From assembly GCF_024752355.1 (NCBI RefSeq), contig NZ_JANTHZ010000002.1, positions 434,001 to 498,000 on the forward strand: 64,000 nucleotides of DNA. Reading direction: 5' to 3'. Under the pieces are notes generated by a model. The model was not told where the DNA came from, ran no database searches, and saw nothing but the letters and a program-made list of their open reading frames with translations. Positions 1-8,349 of this stretch are shown here, piece after piece. Made by a program: the position numbers and the translations under genes. Numbering within the stretch: the first letter of the stretch is position 1; each line of letters opens with the position of its first letter. The DNA is from Ancylobacter mangrovi. Its GTDB lineage: Bacteria; Pseudomonadota; Alphaproteobacteria; Rhizobiales; Xanthobacteraceae.

Positions 1-1904
1 CGCGCCGCCTCGCCCTCGCCGTGCACGGCCTGCCCGCCGGGCAGCCCGACAGCCACGAGGAGCGCAAGGGCCCGCGCGTGGGCGCGCCCGAGGGCGCGAT
101 CCAGGGCTTCCTGAAGGCGGCGGGGTTGGAATCGATCGAGCAGGCGATCGTCGAGAGCGACCCGAAGAAGGGCGACTTCTACCTCGCCCGCATCCACCGG
201 CCCGGCCGGCCGACGCCCGAGGTGGTGGCCGAGATCGTGCCCGCCATCATCCGCTCCTTCCCCTGGCCGAAATCGATGCGCTGGGGCTCGGGCAGCCTGC
301 GCTGGGTGCGCCCGCTGCAGTCGATCCTGTGCACCTTCGGGCCCGAGACCGAGGAGCCGGAGGTGGTCCCGTTCGAGGTCGACGGCATCGCCTCGGGCGC
401 CGTCACCCAGGGCCACCGCTTCCTCGCCCCCGGCGCGATCCGCGTGCGCCGGCTCGAGGACTGGATGGCGAAGCTCGAGACCGCCTTCGTGGTCGCCGAC
501 CGCGAGCGGCGCAAGGACATCATCCTCGCCGACGCCAAGGACCTCGCGCTCGCGCAGGGGCTGGAGCTGGTCGAGGACGCCGGCCTGCTGGACGAGATCT
601 GCGGCCTCGTCGAATGGCCGGTGGTGCTGATGGGCACCTTCGACGAGAGCTTCCTCGACGTGCCGGACGAGGTGATCCGCGCCACCATCCGCGCCAACCA
701 GAAATGCTTCGTGCTGAAGGACCCGGCCAGCGGGCGGCTCGCCAACCGCTTCATCCTGGTCTCGAACCTGAAGGCCAGTGACGGCGGCAAGGCGATCATC
801 GCCGGCAATGAGCGCGTCATCCGCGCCCGGCTGTCGGACGCCAAGTTCTTCTGGGACACGGACCGCCGGACCAACGCGACGGTGCCGCTCGCCGAGCGGC
901 TGGAGAAGTTCGCCAACGTCACCTTCCACGAGAAGCTCGGCTCGCAGTTCGAGCGCATCGAGCGCATCGCCGCTCTGGCCGAGACGCTCGCCCCCCTCGT
1001 CGGCGCGGACGCGAAGCTGGCGCGCGAGGCGGCGCTCTACGCCAAGAGCGACCTGCGCACGGAAGTGGTCGGCGAGTTCCCCGAGGTGCAGGGGCTGATG
1101 GGCAAGTACTATGCCCGCCTCGAGGGCCTGCCGGAGGAAATCGCGCTGGCGGCCGAGGAGCACTACAAGCCGCAGGGGCCGAGCGACCGCGTGCCGACCG
1201 CCCCGGTCTCGGTGGCGGTGGCGCTCGCCGACAAGCTCGACACGCTGGTGGGCTTCTGGTCCATCGACGAGAAGCCGACCGGCTCCAAGGACCCCTATGC
1301 GCTGCGCCGCGCGGCGCTGGGCGTGGTGCGCCTCGTGCTGGAGAACGGGCTGCGGCTGCGGCTCGCCGAGATCGTCGAGCCGGAGCTTCTCATCTTCTTC
1401 GCCGACCGGCTGAAGGTGCATCTGCGCGAGCAGGGGGCGCGGCACGATCTGGTCGACGCGGTGTTCGCCCTTCCCGGACAGGACGACATCCTGCTGATCG
1501 TCAAGCGGGTCGAGGCGCTGGGCCGCTTCCTCGCCACCGATGACGGGCGCACCCTGCTCGCCGGCTACAAGCGCGCGGCCAACATATTGCGCATTGAGGA
1601 GAAGAAGGACGGCGTCTCCTATGCCGGCGGCGTCGACCTCGTGCTTCTCCACGAGCCGGAGGAGCGCGCGCTCGCCGAAGCGATCGCCAAGGTCGGCGAG
1701 CCGATCGAGAAGGCGCTGGAGGCGGAGAATTTCGAGGCCGCCATGGGCGAGATGGCGACGCTGCGCGCGCCGGTCGACGCCTTCTTCGACAAGGTGACCG
1801 TGAACGCGCCCGATCCGGCGCTGCGGGTCAACCGCCTGCGCCTGCTCGCGGATATCCGTACCGCCACGCGCGCCATCGCCGATTTCGACCGCATCGAAGG
1901 CTGA
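1..1904 (+). CDS. glyS: Glycine--tRNA ligase beta subunit, 5' end cut off by the window
   Basis: Beta subunit of the bacterial alpha2beta2 glycyl-tRNA synthetase, which charges tRNA(Gly) in the cytoplasm. The reading frame is open from base 3, and the residues before the GTG at 21 (RRLALAV) continue the family pattern, so that GTG is internal and the true start lies upstream. About 633 residues are visible against a usual length near 700. Recognisable pieces are the KKGPRVGAP-like segment, the central metal-dependent-phosphohydrolase-like part ([58 protein letters not shown]) and the C-terminal anticodon-binding part ([15 protein letters not shown]-like end). glyQ is expected just upstream. 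The identity is secure; only the 5' end is missing. Confidence 0.95.
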   Translation, partial: RRLALAVHGLPAGQPDSHEERKGPRVGAPEGAIQGFLKAAGLESIEQAIVESDPKKGDFYLARIHRPGRPTPEVVAEIVPAIIRSFPWPKSMRWGSGSLRWVRPLQSILCTFGPETEEPEVVPFEVDGIASGAVTQGHRFLAPGAIRVRRLEDWMAKLETAFVVADRERRKDIILADAKDLALAQGLELVEDAGLLDEICGLVEWPVVLMGTFDESFLDVPDEVIRATIRANQKCFVLKDPASGRLANRFILVSNLKASDGGKAIIAGNERVIRARLSDAKFFWDTDRRTNATVPLAERLEKFANVTFHEKLGSQFERIERIAALAETLAPLVGADAKLAREAALYAKSDLRTEVVGEFPEVQGLMGKYYARLEGLPEEIALAAEEHYKPQGPSDRVPTAPVSVAVALADKLDTLVGFWSIDEKPTGSKDPYALRRAALGVVRLVLENGLRLRLAEIVEPELLIFFADRLKVHLREQGARHDLVDAVFALPGQDDILLIVKRVEALGRFLATDDGRTLLAGYKRAANILRIEEKKDGVSYAGGVDLVLLHEPEERALAEAIAKVGEPIEKALEAENFEAAMGEMATLRAPVDAFFDKVTVNAPDPALRVNRLRLLADIRTATRAIADFDRIEG

Positions 1905-2030
1905 GCGGGCGCGTCCCGCAGGGCCTCGCGCCGGGAAACGCGTCCGAAGAACGTGCCGACGTCATGAGCGCGGGGGGAACCTTCCGCCGGCCCGCTCGCT
2001 TAAGGCGTTGCCACCCTTCGGAGCGTTTTC

Positions 2031-2195
2031 ATGGACATCAACATCATTACCCTTCAGCCGATCGTCGCGCTGATCGCGGGCATCCTCATTCTGGTGATCC
2101 CGCGCCTGCTCAATTTCATCGTCGCGATCTACCTGATCTTCGTCGGCGTGGTCGGCCTGCTCGGCCATGGCGGGCTCGAAAGCCTCACCCCCTGA
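2031..2195 (+). CDS. DUF3096 small membrane protein (54 aa)
   Basis: Short gene encoding 54 residues that begin MDINIITLQPIVALIAG and are mostly hydrophobic, with two predicted membrane segments (about 8-24 and 26-44) joined at an IPRLLN turn. The pattern LQPIVALIAGIL-IPRLLNFIVAIYLI-VG is the one I know from the DUF3096 family of tiny alpha- and betaproteobacterial membrane proteins, whose function is unknown. A GGAG at 2020-2023 gives a ribosome site for the ATG at 2031. It is followed at once by a strong hairpin. Start and family are likely right; the role is not known. Confidence 0.75.
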   Translation: MDINIITLQPIVALIAGILILVIPRLLNFIVAIYLIFVGVVGLLGHGGLESLTP

Positions 2196-2203
2196 ACGTG
2201 AAA

Positions 2204-2228
2204 ATGCCCGGGCCGACGGCCCGGGCAT
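2204..2228. terminator. Perfect 11-bp stem hairpin between convergent genes
   Basis: An 11-bp perfect inverted repeat (ATGCCCGGGCC / GGCCCGGGCAT) with a three-base loop lies between the ends of the DUF3096 gene and the convergent doxX gene. On the minus strand it is followed by only three T residues, so it is a weak-tailed, probably bidirectional terminator. Confidence 0.6.
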
Positions 2229-2259
2229 GTCGTCCGCGGATCCCTCTTCCGCCACAGGC

Positions 2260-2658
2260 TCACGCCCTCTCGGCGCCACGGAGCCAGTCGACGCTCCACG
2301 GGCCGGGGCCGGCGAAGACGAGGTAGAAGAACACGAAGCAGTAGAGCGCCGCCGTTTCGCCCCCGTTCACCACCGGGAAGAAGTCCTGCGGGGCATGGAC
2401 CAGGAAATAGGCCACCGCCGTCATGCCCGAAAGGATGAAGGCGGACGCGCGCGAGAACAGGCCGATCAGCAGCAGCAGGCCGCCGACGAGCTCGATGATG
2501 CCCGCCAGACCCGGCATGGTGGTGAGGCCGATGCCCGACATCTGGGTCACGGGGAAGCCGAGGATCTTGGTCGTCCCGTGCTCCAGAACCAGCAGCGCGG
2601 ACATGACGCGCAGCAGGCTGAGGGCGTGGGGTGCGAGTCGGTTGAGAAAGCCAATCAT
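2260..2658 (-). CDS. DoxX family membrane protein
   Basis: A 132-residue integral membrane protein with four hydrophobic segments (about 12-30, 48-66, 70-88, 102-121). It carries the DoxX signature: an HGxxK motif after helix 1 (LEHGTTKILG), a glycine-rich helix 2-3 (GIIELVGGLLLLIGLFSR) and NGGE before helix 4. DoxX-like proteins are linked to redox or thiosulfate/quinone chemistry in some bacteria, but the substrate here cannot be told. The open frame extends upstream to 2805, but I place the start at the ATG at 2658 because AGGGGC sits just before it and the residues upstream are not hydrophobic. It is divergent from ppdK. Confidence 0.85.
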   Translation of the reverse strand: MIGFLNRLAPHALSLLRVMSALLVLEHGTTKILGFPVTQMSGIGLTTMPGLAGIIELVGGLLLLIGLFSRASAFILSGMTAVAYFLVHAPQDFFPVVNGGETAALYCFVFFYLVFAGPGPWSVDWLRGAERA

Positions 2659-2787
2659 GTGGGGCCCCTTCGCGGCGAGGATGATTCCGGCGCGCAGAAC
2701 CTGCCCCAGCCGCGACCGGCCGGCAATCGGGCACCGCTCACATTCCGGTGCGAAAGGAGGAGGCCATGATGCACTGCGAATGATGGA

Positions 2788-2816
2788 TTGAACGAAACCC
2801 CTCAACGGGCTAGACC
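2788..2816 (+). promoter_or_regulatory. Candidate sigma-70-type promoter for ppdK
   Basis: TTGAAC (2788-2793), a 17-base spacer and TAGACC (2811-2816) form a modest match to a housekeeping promoter in the divergent doxX-ppdK gap. It has four of six and three of six consensus positions with ideal spacing. It would give a leader of roughly 130 bases before ppdK. Low confidence. Confidence 0.25.
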
Positions 2817-2950
2817 ATTCCTTGGGAAAGGGTCCGGCACGCTCGTCCTCTCCCGTGCGAACCTATTGTCGGTGCTTAATTTTTGGCCTCATCGCAATTT
2901 CCACCAGGGCGATGGGGTGGCTGGCGCCTCACACCAACAGGGCTTCCGAA

Positions 2951-5629
2951 ATGACGAAATGGGTCTACACCTTCGGCGACGGCACTGCGGAAGGTGCAGC
3001 GGATATGCGCAACCTGCTCGGCGGGAAGGGCGCTAACCTCGCGGAAATGTCGAATCTCGGTCTGCCGGTTCCTCCCGGCTTTACCATTTCGACGGAGGTC
3101 TGCACCTACTACTACGCCCACGGCAATTCCTATCCCGACGACCTCAAGGCCCAGGTCGACACCGCCCTCGCCCATGTCGGCGAGTTGAGCGGGCGGACTT
3201 TCGGCGACCCGGCGAACCCGCTGCTGGTCTCGGTGCGCTCGGGCGCGCGGGCCTCCATGCCCGGCATGATGGACACGGTGCTCAATCTCGGGCTGAACGA
3301 CGTCACCGTCGAGGCGCTGGCCGCCTCCTCCGGCGATGCGCGCTTCGCCTATGACAGCTACCGCCGCTTCATCCAGATGTACTCGAACGTGGTGCTCGAC
3401 TTCCCGCACCACCATTTCGAAGAAGTGCTGGACGGCTTCAAGGCCGAGAACGGCTACGGCTTCGACACCGATCTCACCGCCGACGACTGGAAGGAGATCG
3501 TGGTCCGCTACAAGGCGCTTGTCGCGCACGAGTTCGGCCGCCCGTTCCCGCAGGAGCCGGCCGACCAGCTCTGGGGCGCCATCGGCGCCGTGTTCGGCTC
3601 CTGGATGAACCAGCGCGCCATCGTCTACCGCCGGCTCCACACCATTCCCGAGAGCTGGGGCACCGCGGTGAACGTGCAGGCGATGGTGTTCGGCAATATG
3701 GGCGACACTTCCGCCACCGGCGTTGCCTTCACCCGCAACCCGTCCACCGGCGAGAACGCGCTCTATGGCGAGTTCCTGATCAACGCCCAGGGCGAGGACG
3801 TGGTGGCGGGCATCCGCACTCCGCAGAACATCACCGAGGCCGCGCGCATCGAGGCGGGCTCCGACAAGCCCTCCATGGAGAAGGCGCTGCCGGACGTGTT
3901 CACCGAGTTCCGGCGCATCGCGGGGGTGCTGGAATCGCACTATCGCGACATGCAGGACCTCGAATTCACCGTCGAGCGCGGCAAGCTGTGGATGCTGCAG
4001 ACCCGCTCAGGCAAGCGCACCGCCAAGGCCTCGCTGCGGATCGCGGTCGAGCTCGCCAATGACGGCGTCATCACCCGCGAGGAGGCGATCGCCCGCGTCG
4101 ACCCGGCCGCGCTCGACCAGCTCCTCCACCCGATGCTCGACCCGAAGGCGGACAAGAACATCATCGGCACCGGCCTTCCGGCCTCGCCCGGCGCCGCCTC
4201 GGGTGAGATCGTGTTCTCGGCCGACGACGCCGAGTTGCTGAAGAGCCAGGGCCGCAAGGTCATCCTGGTGCGCATCGAGACCTCGCCGGAGGACATCCAC
4301 GGCATGCACGCGGCCGAGGGCATCCTCACCACCCGCGGCGGCATGACCTCGCACGCCGCCGTGGTGGCGCGCGGCATGGGCAAGCCCTGCGTCTGCGGCG
4401 CCGGCACCATCCGCGTCGACTACGCCGCCGGCACGCTGACCTCGGGCGGAGTGACGCTGAAGAAGGGCGACATCCTCACCGTCGACGGCGCCACCGGCCA
4501 GGTGATCGCCGGCGCCGTGCCCACGCTCCAGCCCGAGCTCTCGGGCGAGTTCGGCACGCTGATGGGCTGGGCCGACGGCGTGCGCCGCCTGAAGGTGCGC
4601 GCCAATGCCGAGACCCCGCTCGACGCCCGCACGGCGAAGAATTTCGGCGCCGAGGGCATCGGCCTCTCGCGCACCGAGCACATGTTCTTCGACGGCGAGC
4701 GCATCCGCGCCGTGCGCGAGATGATCCTCGCAGACGACGAGAAGGGCCGGCGCACCGCGCTCGCCAAGCTGCTCGCCGCCCAGCGCTCGGACTTCCAGGA
4801 GCTGTTCGAGATCATGGACGGCCTGCCGGTCACGATCCGCTTGCTCGACCCGCCGCTGCACGAGTTCCTCCCCCACACGGACGAGGAGATCGCCGAGGTG
4901 GCGGAGGGTCTCGGCGTGAGCCCGGCCAAGCTCGCGACCCGCAAGAAGGAGTTCGACGAGTTCAACCCGATGCTCGGCTTCCGCGGCTGCCGCCTCGCCA
5001 TCGCCTTCCCGGAGATCGCGGAGATGCAGGCGCGGGCCATCTTCGAGGCCGCGGTGGCGGCGGAGAAGACCACCGGCAAGCCGGTGGTGCCGGAGATCAT
5101 GGTGCCGCTCATCACCGGCAAGCGCGAGTTCGACCTCGTCAAGGAGTCGATCGACACCGTCGCGCGCCTCGTCGAGGCCGAGACCGGCGCCACGCTGAAC
5201 TACCAGGTCGGCACCATGATCGAGCTGCCGCGCGCCGCGCTGAAGGCGGGCGAGATCGCCGAGACCGCGGAGTTCTTCTCCTACGGCACCAACGACCTGA
5301 CCCAGACCACCTACGGCATCTCGCGCGACGACGCCGGCACGTTCCTGGGCACCTACGTCGCCAAGGGCATCTTCGAGGTCGACCCGTTCGTTTCGATCGA
5401 CACCGAGGGCGTGGGCGAGCTGGTGCGGATCGCCACCGACCGCGGCCGCTCGGTGCGCCCGAAGCTGAAGCTCGGCATCTGCGGCGAGCATGGCGGCGAC
5501 CCCGCCTCGGTCGCCTTCTGCGAGGAGGTCGGGCTCGACTACGTCTCGTGCTCGCCGTTCCGGGTGCCGATCGCCCGGCTCGCCGCGGCCCAGGCCGCGT
5601 TGCGCACGCAGGCCGCCAGCCAGGCGTAA
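2951..5629 (+). CDS. ppdK: Pyruvate, phosphate dikinase
   Basis: An 892-residue cytoplasmic enzyme interconverting pyruvate + ATP + Pi and phosphoenolpyruvate + AMP + PPi; in alphaproteobacteria it can work in glycolysis or gluconeogenesis. In order come the ATP-grasp nucleotide domain (GGKGANLAEM near residue 20, SVRSGARASMPGMMDTVLNLG), the swivelling phosphohistidine domain with catalytic His near residue 468 (GGMTSHAAVVARG), and the PEP/pyruvate TIM barrel with the active-site Cys near 844 (GICGEHGGDP). The frame is open back to 2822, but the family start MTKWVYTFGDG fixes the ATG at 2951. Length is normal. It is a single gene with doxX divergent upstream. Confidence 0.96.
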   Translation: MTKWVYTFGDGTAEGAADMRNLLGGKGANLAEMSNLGLPVPPGFTISTEVCTYYYAHGNSYPDDLKAQVDTALAHVGELSGRTFGDPANPLLVSVRSGARASMPGMMDTVLNLGLNDVTVEALAASSGDARFAYDSYRRFIQMYSNVVLDFPHHHFEEVLDGFKAENGYGFDTDLTADDWKEIVVRYKALVAHEFGRPFPQEPADQLWGAIGAVFGSWMNQRAIVYRRLHTIPESWGTAVNVQAMVFGNMGDTSATGVAFTRNPSTGENALYGEFLINAQGEDVVAGIRTPQNITEAARIEAGSDKPSMEKALPDVFTEFRRIAGVLESHYRDMQDLEFTVERGKLWMLQTRSGKRTAKASLRIAVELANDGVITREEAIARVDPAALDQLLHPMLDPKADKNIIGTGLPASPGAASGEIVFSADDAELLKSQGRKVILVRIETSPEDIHGMHAAEGILTTRGGMTSHAAVVARGMGKPCVCGAGTIRVDYAAGTLTSGGVTLKKGDILTVDGATGQVIAGAVPTLQPELSGEFGTLMGWADGVRRLKVRANAETPLDARTAKNFGAEGIGLSRTEHMFFDGERIRAVREMILADDEKGRRTALAKLLAAQRSDFQELFEIMDGLPVTIRLLDPPLHEFLPHTDEEIAEVAEGLGVSPAKLATRKKEFDEFNPMLGFRGCRLAIAFPEIAEMQARAIFEAAVAAEKTTGKPVVPEIMVPLITGKREFDLVKESIDTVARLVEAETGATLNYQVGTMIELPRAALKAGEIAETAEFFSYGTNDLTQTTYGISRDDAGTFLGTYVAKGIFEVDPFVSIDTEGVGELVRIATDRGRSVRPKLKLGICGEHGGDPASVAFCEEVGLDYVSCSPFRVPIARLAAAQAALRTQAASQA

Positions 5630-5789
5630 GACGCGACCACGCGAGGCCCGCCCGCAAGGACGCGCCTCGCCAGAACCCGATGACGACGCGATGGCCGGGC
5701 TTGCCCGGCCATTTGCGTTTCCGGGTCATGCGTTTCCGGGTCATGCGTTCCCGGTTTTGCGTTCCCGGTCGCGGCTCGGGGTTTTCCGC

Positions 5790-7247
5790 CTAGAGGCGGC
5801 GCAGCGGCAGCGTCGAGGCCAGCGCCACGGCGCACAGGGCAATGGCGCCGATCATCATGAAGCCGGCGCGGAAGGCGACCGCGATGTCGTGCCGGATCGC
5901 CGGCGTGACCGCGGCCAGCGTCGCCGGATCGGCGCGCAGCAGGTCGCTCAGCATGCGCGAGGCGTCGCTGTGCGCCAGATTGATCATCATGAAGATCAGC
6001 GTGCCGACCAGCGCCGTGCCGAAGGCGGCGCCGAGCGAGCGCGAGAGCTGCACCGAGGCGGCGGCGCGGCCCAGCCGCTCGGGACCCGCCGCCCATTGCA
6101 CGGTGATCTGCACCACCGCCATCACGCTGCCCATGAAGAACGAGGTCACGCCCAGCGAGATCGAGGCCGCGGTGGTCGACATGTCGGGCGAGTGCCAGGC
6201 GAAGCCCATCAGGCTCAGCGCGGCGGCCGTCAGCCCCACGGTGGGGAAGATCGCGGTGCGGCCGGTCTTGCTCACCAGCCGGCCGGTAAGGATCGAGCCC
6301 ATGCCGACGCCCGCCGTCATCGGCAGCATGATGAGGCCGGCCTGCCCGGCCGAGACGCCGTGCACCACGCACAGATAGATCGGCACGAAGGTGAGCAGCG
6401 ACACGATGCAGGCGCCGTGCATGAAGGCGAGCGTGTCGCTGCGCCAGATCGCCGGGCTCCGCAGCAGGTTCAGCGGCAGCAGCGGCAGCAGGGCGCGGCG
6501 CTCGCGCCAGATGAGCATCGGCAACAGCACCAGCACGGCCGCGACCAGCGCGCTGAAGGTCGGGACCGAGAGGTCGGCCGGGTTCTGGAGCTGCTCGAGC
6601 GCCACCAGCGCGAAGGTGACGAGCAGCGAGAACAGCATCACGCCCGGATAGTCGAAGCGGAAGTCTTCCGGCATCAGCGGCGGCGAGGGCAGGCGCCAGA
6701 CCAGCATCGCCGCGACCGCGGCGATCGGCAGGTTGATGAGGAACACCGACTGCCAGCCGAGATATTCGGCGAGGATGCCGCCGATCACCGGCCCGAGCGT
6801 GCTCGCCGTCACGGCGATCGAGGCGGTGTAGCTCTGGTAGTGGCCGCGCTCGCGCGGGGGCACGGATTCGCCGATCAGCGCGTGCGACAGCGTCATCAGC
6901 CCGCCCCCGCCCAGCCCCTGCGCGAAGCGGCCGATCACCAGCATCTCGACGCTGGTGGCCATGGCGCACATCAGTGAGAACACCGCGACCAGAAACAGGG
7001 CGATCAGCAGCAGGCGCCGCCTTCCGAAGCTGTCGCCCAGCACGCCGAACACCGGCGCCGAGATGGTGATGGCGACGAGGTAGGACACCATGATCCAGGA
7101 CAGCCGCCCGACGCTACCGAATTCCTGGCCGATGGTCGGCAGCGCGGTCGCCACGATGGTCTGGTCGATGATCGCGAGGAACATCGGCAGCATGATCGCG
7201 GGAAACAGCGTGAGGAAGGGCGTGCGGGCTGTATAAGGAGCGTGCAA
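5790..7247 (-). CDS. DHA2-type MFS multidrug exporter (EmrB/QacA-like)
   Basis: Inner-membrane proton-coupled exporter of about 485 residues and roughly 14 membrane segments. The DHA2 signature is clear: LAIIDQTIVATALPTIG in helix 1, GDSFGRRRLLL after helix 2, and the antiporter motif C in helix 5 (TLGPVIGGILAEYLGWQSVFLINLPI). The substrate cannot be told. The frame runs far upstream over the divergent lysR gene. I place the start at the TTG at 7247 because the segment LHAPYTARTPFLTLFP leads directly into helix 1, but no good ribosome site is seen; the ATG at 7349 is an alternative. The divergent LysR gene is its likely regulator. Confidence 0.82.
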   Translation of the reverse strand: MHAPYTARTPFLTLFPAIMLPMFLAIIDQTIVATALPTIGQEFGSVGRLSWIMVSYLVAITISAPVFGVLGDSFGRRRLLLIALFLVAVFSLMCAMATSVEMLVIGRFAQGLGGGGLMTLSHALIGESVPPRERGHYQSYTASIAVTASTLGPVIGGILAEYLGWQSVFLINLPIAAVAAMLVWRLPSPPLMPEDFRFDYPGVMLFSLLVTFALVALEQLQNPADLSVPTFSALVAAVLVLLPMLIWRERRALLPLLPLNLLRSPAIWRSDTLAFMHGACIVSLLTFVPIYLCVVHGVSAGQAGLIMLPMTAGVGMGSILTGRLVSKTGRTAIFPTVGLTAAALSLMGFAWHSPDMSTTAASISLGVTSFFMGSVMAVVQITVQWAAGPERLGRAAASVQLSRSLGAAFGTALVGTLIFMMINLAHSDASRMLSDLLRADPATLAAVTPAIRHDIAVAFRAGFMMIGAIALCAVALASTLPLRRL

Positions 7248-7412
7248 GGAACTGGACCGGCTGCAAGGGGGATCATCGCGAATAACGCGGCACCCCCGAA
7301 AAACACTCGACTTTCGCTGCCGTCCAATTCCAAATCCGACGCCGCCCATAACCTGAGGAATGGGTGGCATCGGGCAACCGTCGGAACGGGGAGCGCGCGG
7401 TCCGTGAGCGGC

Positions 7413-8324
7413 ATGAACATTCGGCAGATGGAGGTGTTCTGGGCCATCATGCGCACCGGCACGGTGACGGGCGCGGCCAAGTTCCTCGGCCTGTCGCAGC
7501 CGGCCGCGAGCAAGATCCTCCAGCACGCCGAAGACCTGATCGGCATGCCGCTGTTCACCCGCCGCGGCGGCAAGCTCCATCCCACCCGCGAGGCGGAGGA
7601 CCTGTTCGCGCTGTCGGAGAGCATCTTCGACACGGTCGAGCAGATGCAGCGCGCGGTGCAGGACCTGCAGCGCGGCCATACCGGGCGGCTGCAGGTGGCC
7701 GCGACGCCCGGCATCACCACGACGCTGCTGCTGGCGCCGATCGCCCGCTTCCTGGTCGAGCGCCCGCAGGTGAACTTCTCGATGCGTATCCTCTCGTCGC
7801 ACGAAATCGTGACGCGCATCGCGCGCAATCAGGTCGACCTCGGCGTGCTCTACGGCCCGATCCCGGACGCTTCGCTGCAGGCGATCGACCTCACGGGGCT
7901 CGACGTCATCTGCGCCGTGCCCGTCACCTCGCCGCTGGCGCGGCGCGACGAGATCACCCCGCGCGACATCGCCGGGGAGCGGCTGATCTCGTTCAACTTC
8001 AACCTGCCCTGGGCGGTGGGCGTCGCCGCCGCCTTCGAGGAGGCGGGCGTGCCGTTCCATGTCGGGGTGGAGGCGAACCATCCCACCGTCGCCATGTCGC
8101 TGGTGCAGGCGGGGGTCGGCGTGGCGCTGCTGCCGAGCGACATGCAGGACTGGCGCGAATACCCGCAGGTCAAGCGCCTGCGCTTCGCCCCGCGCATGAC
8201 GATCCGGCTCTACGCCGTCTGCCGCCCGGAGCGGCTGTCGCGGCTCGCCACCTTCTTCATCGAAAACCTGCGCACCTGCTTCGCCGAGAGCCCGCCCGAG
8301 CGTCTGGCCGGGCCGACGGGGTGA
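7413..8324 (+). CDS. LysR family transcriptional regulator
   Basis: A 303-residue LysR-type regulator. The N-terminal winged helix (MNIRQMEVFWAIM, GAAKFLGLSQPAASKILQHAE) is followed by a linker helix and a periplasmic-binding-like effector domain (TPGITTTLLLAPIARFL through the LVQAGVGVALLPSDM stretch). The start is set at the ATG at 7413, which gives the family's usual N-terminus; a GTG three codons earlier is possible. It diverges from the MFS exporter across a gap of about 165 bases, the classic arrangement for a LysR protein controlling its neighbour. The helix-turn-helix resembles the opine/amino-acid group of LysR proteins, but the inducer is unknown. It runs into convergent mutS. Confidence 0.88.
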   Translation: MNIRQMEVFWAIMRTGTVTGAAKFLGLSQPAASKILQHAEDLIGMPLFTRRGGKLHPTREAEDLFALSESIFDTVEQMQRAVQDLQRGHTGRLQVAATPGITTTLLLAPIARFLVERPQVNFSMRILSSHEIVTRIARNQVDLGVLYGPIPDASLQAIDLTGLDVICAVPVTSPLARRDEITPRDIAGERLISFNFNLPWAVGVAAAFEEAGVPFHVGVEANHPTVAMSLVQAGVGVALLPSDMQDWREYPQVKRLRFAPRMTIRLYAVCRPERLSRLATFFIENLRTCFAESPPERLAGPTG

Positions 8325-8349
8325 GCGCTACGGACGTTCCGGCGCGCGC

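Noticed and set aside
2201-2228. Riboswitch reading of the hairpin after DUF3096
   Set aside because: It is a simple stem between two convergent gene ends, best explained as a terminator.
5490-6977. 495-codon plus-strand frame opposite the MFS gene
   Set aside because: Low-complexity Arg/Gln/His-rich shadow of a clear transporter on the other strand.
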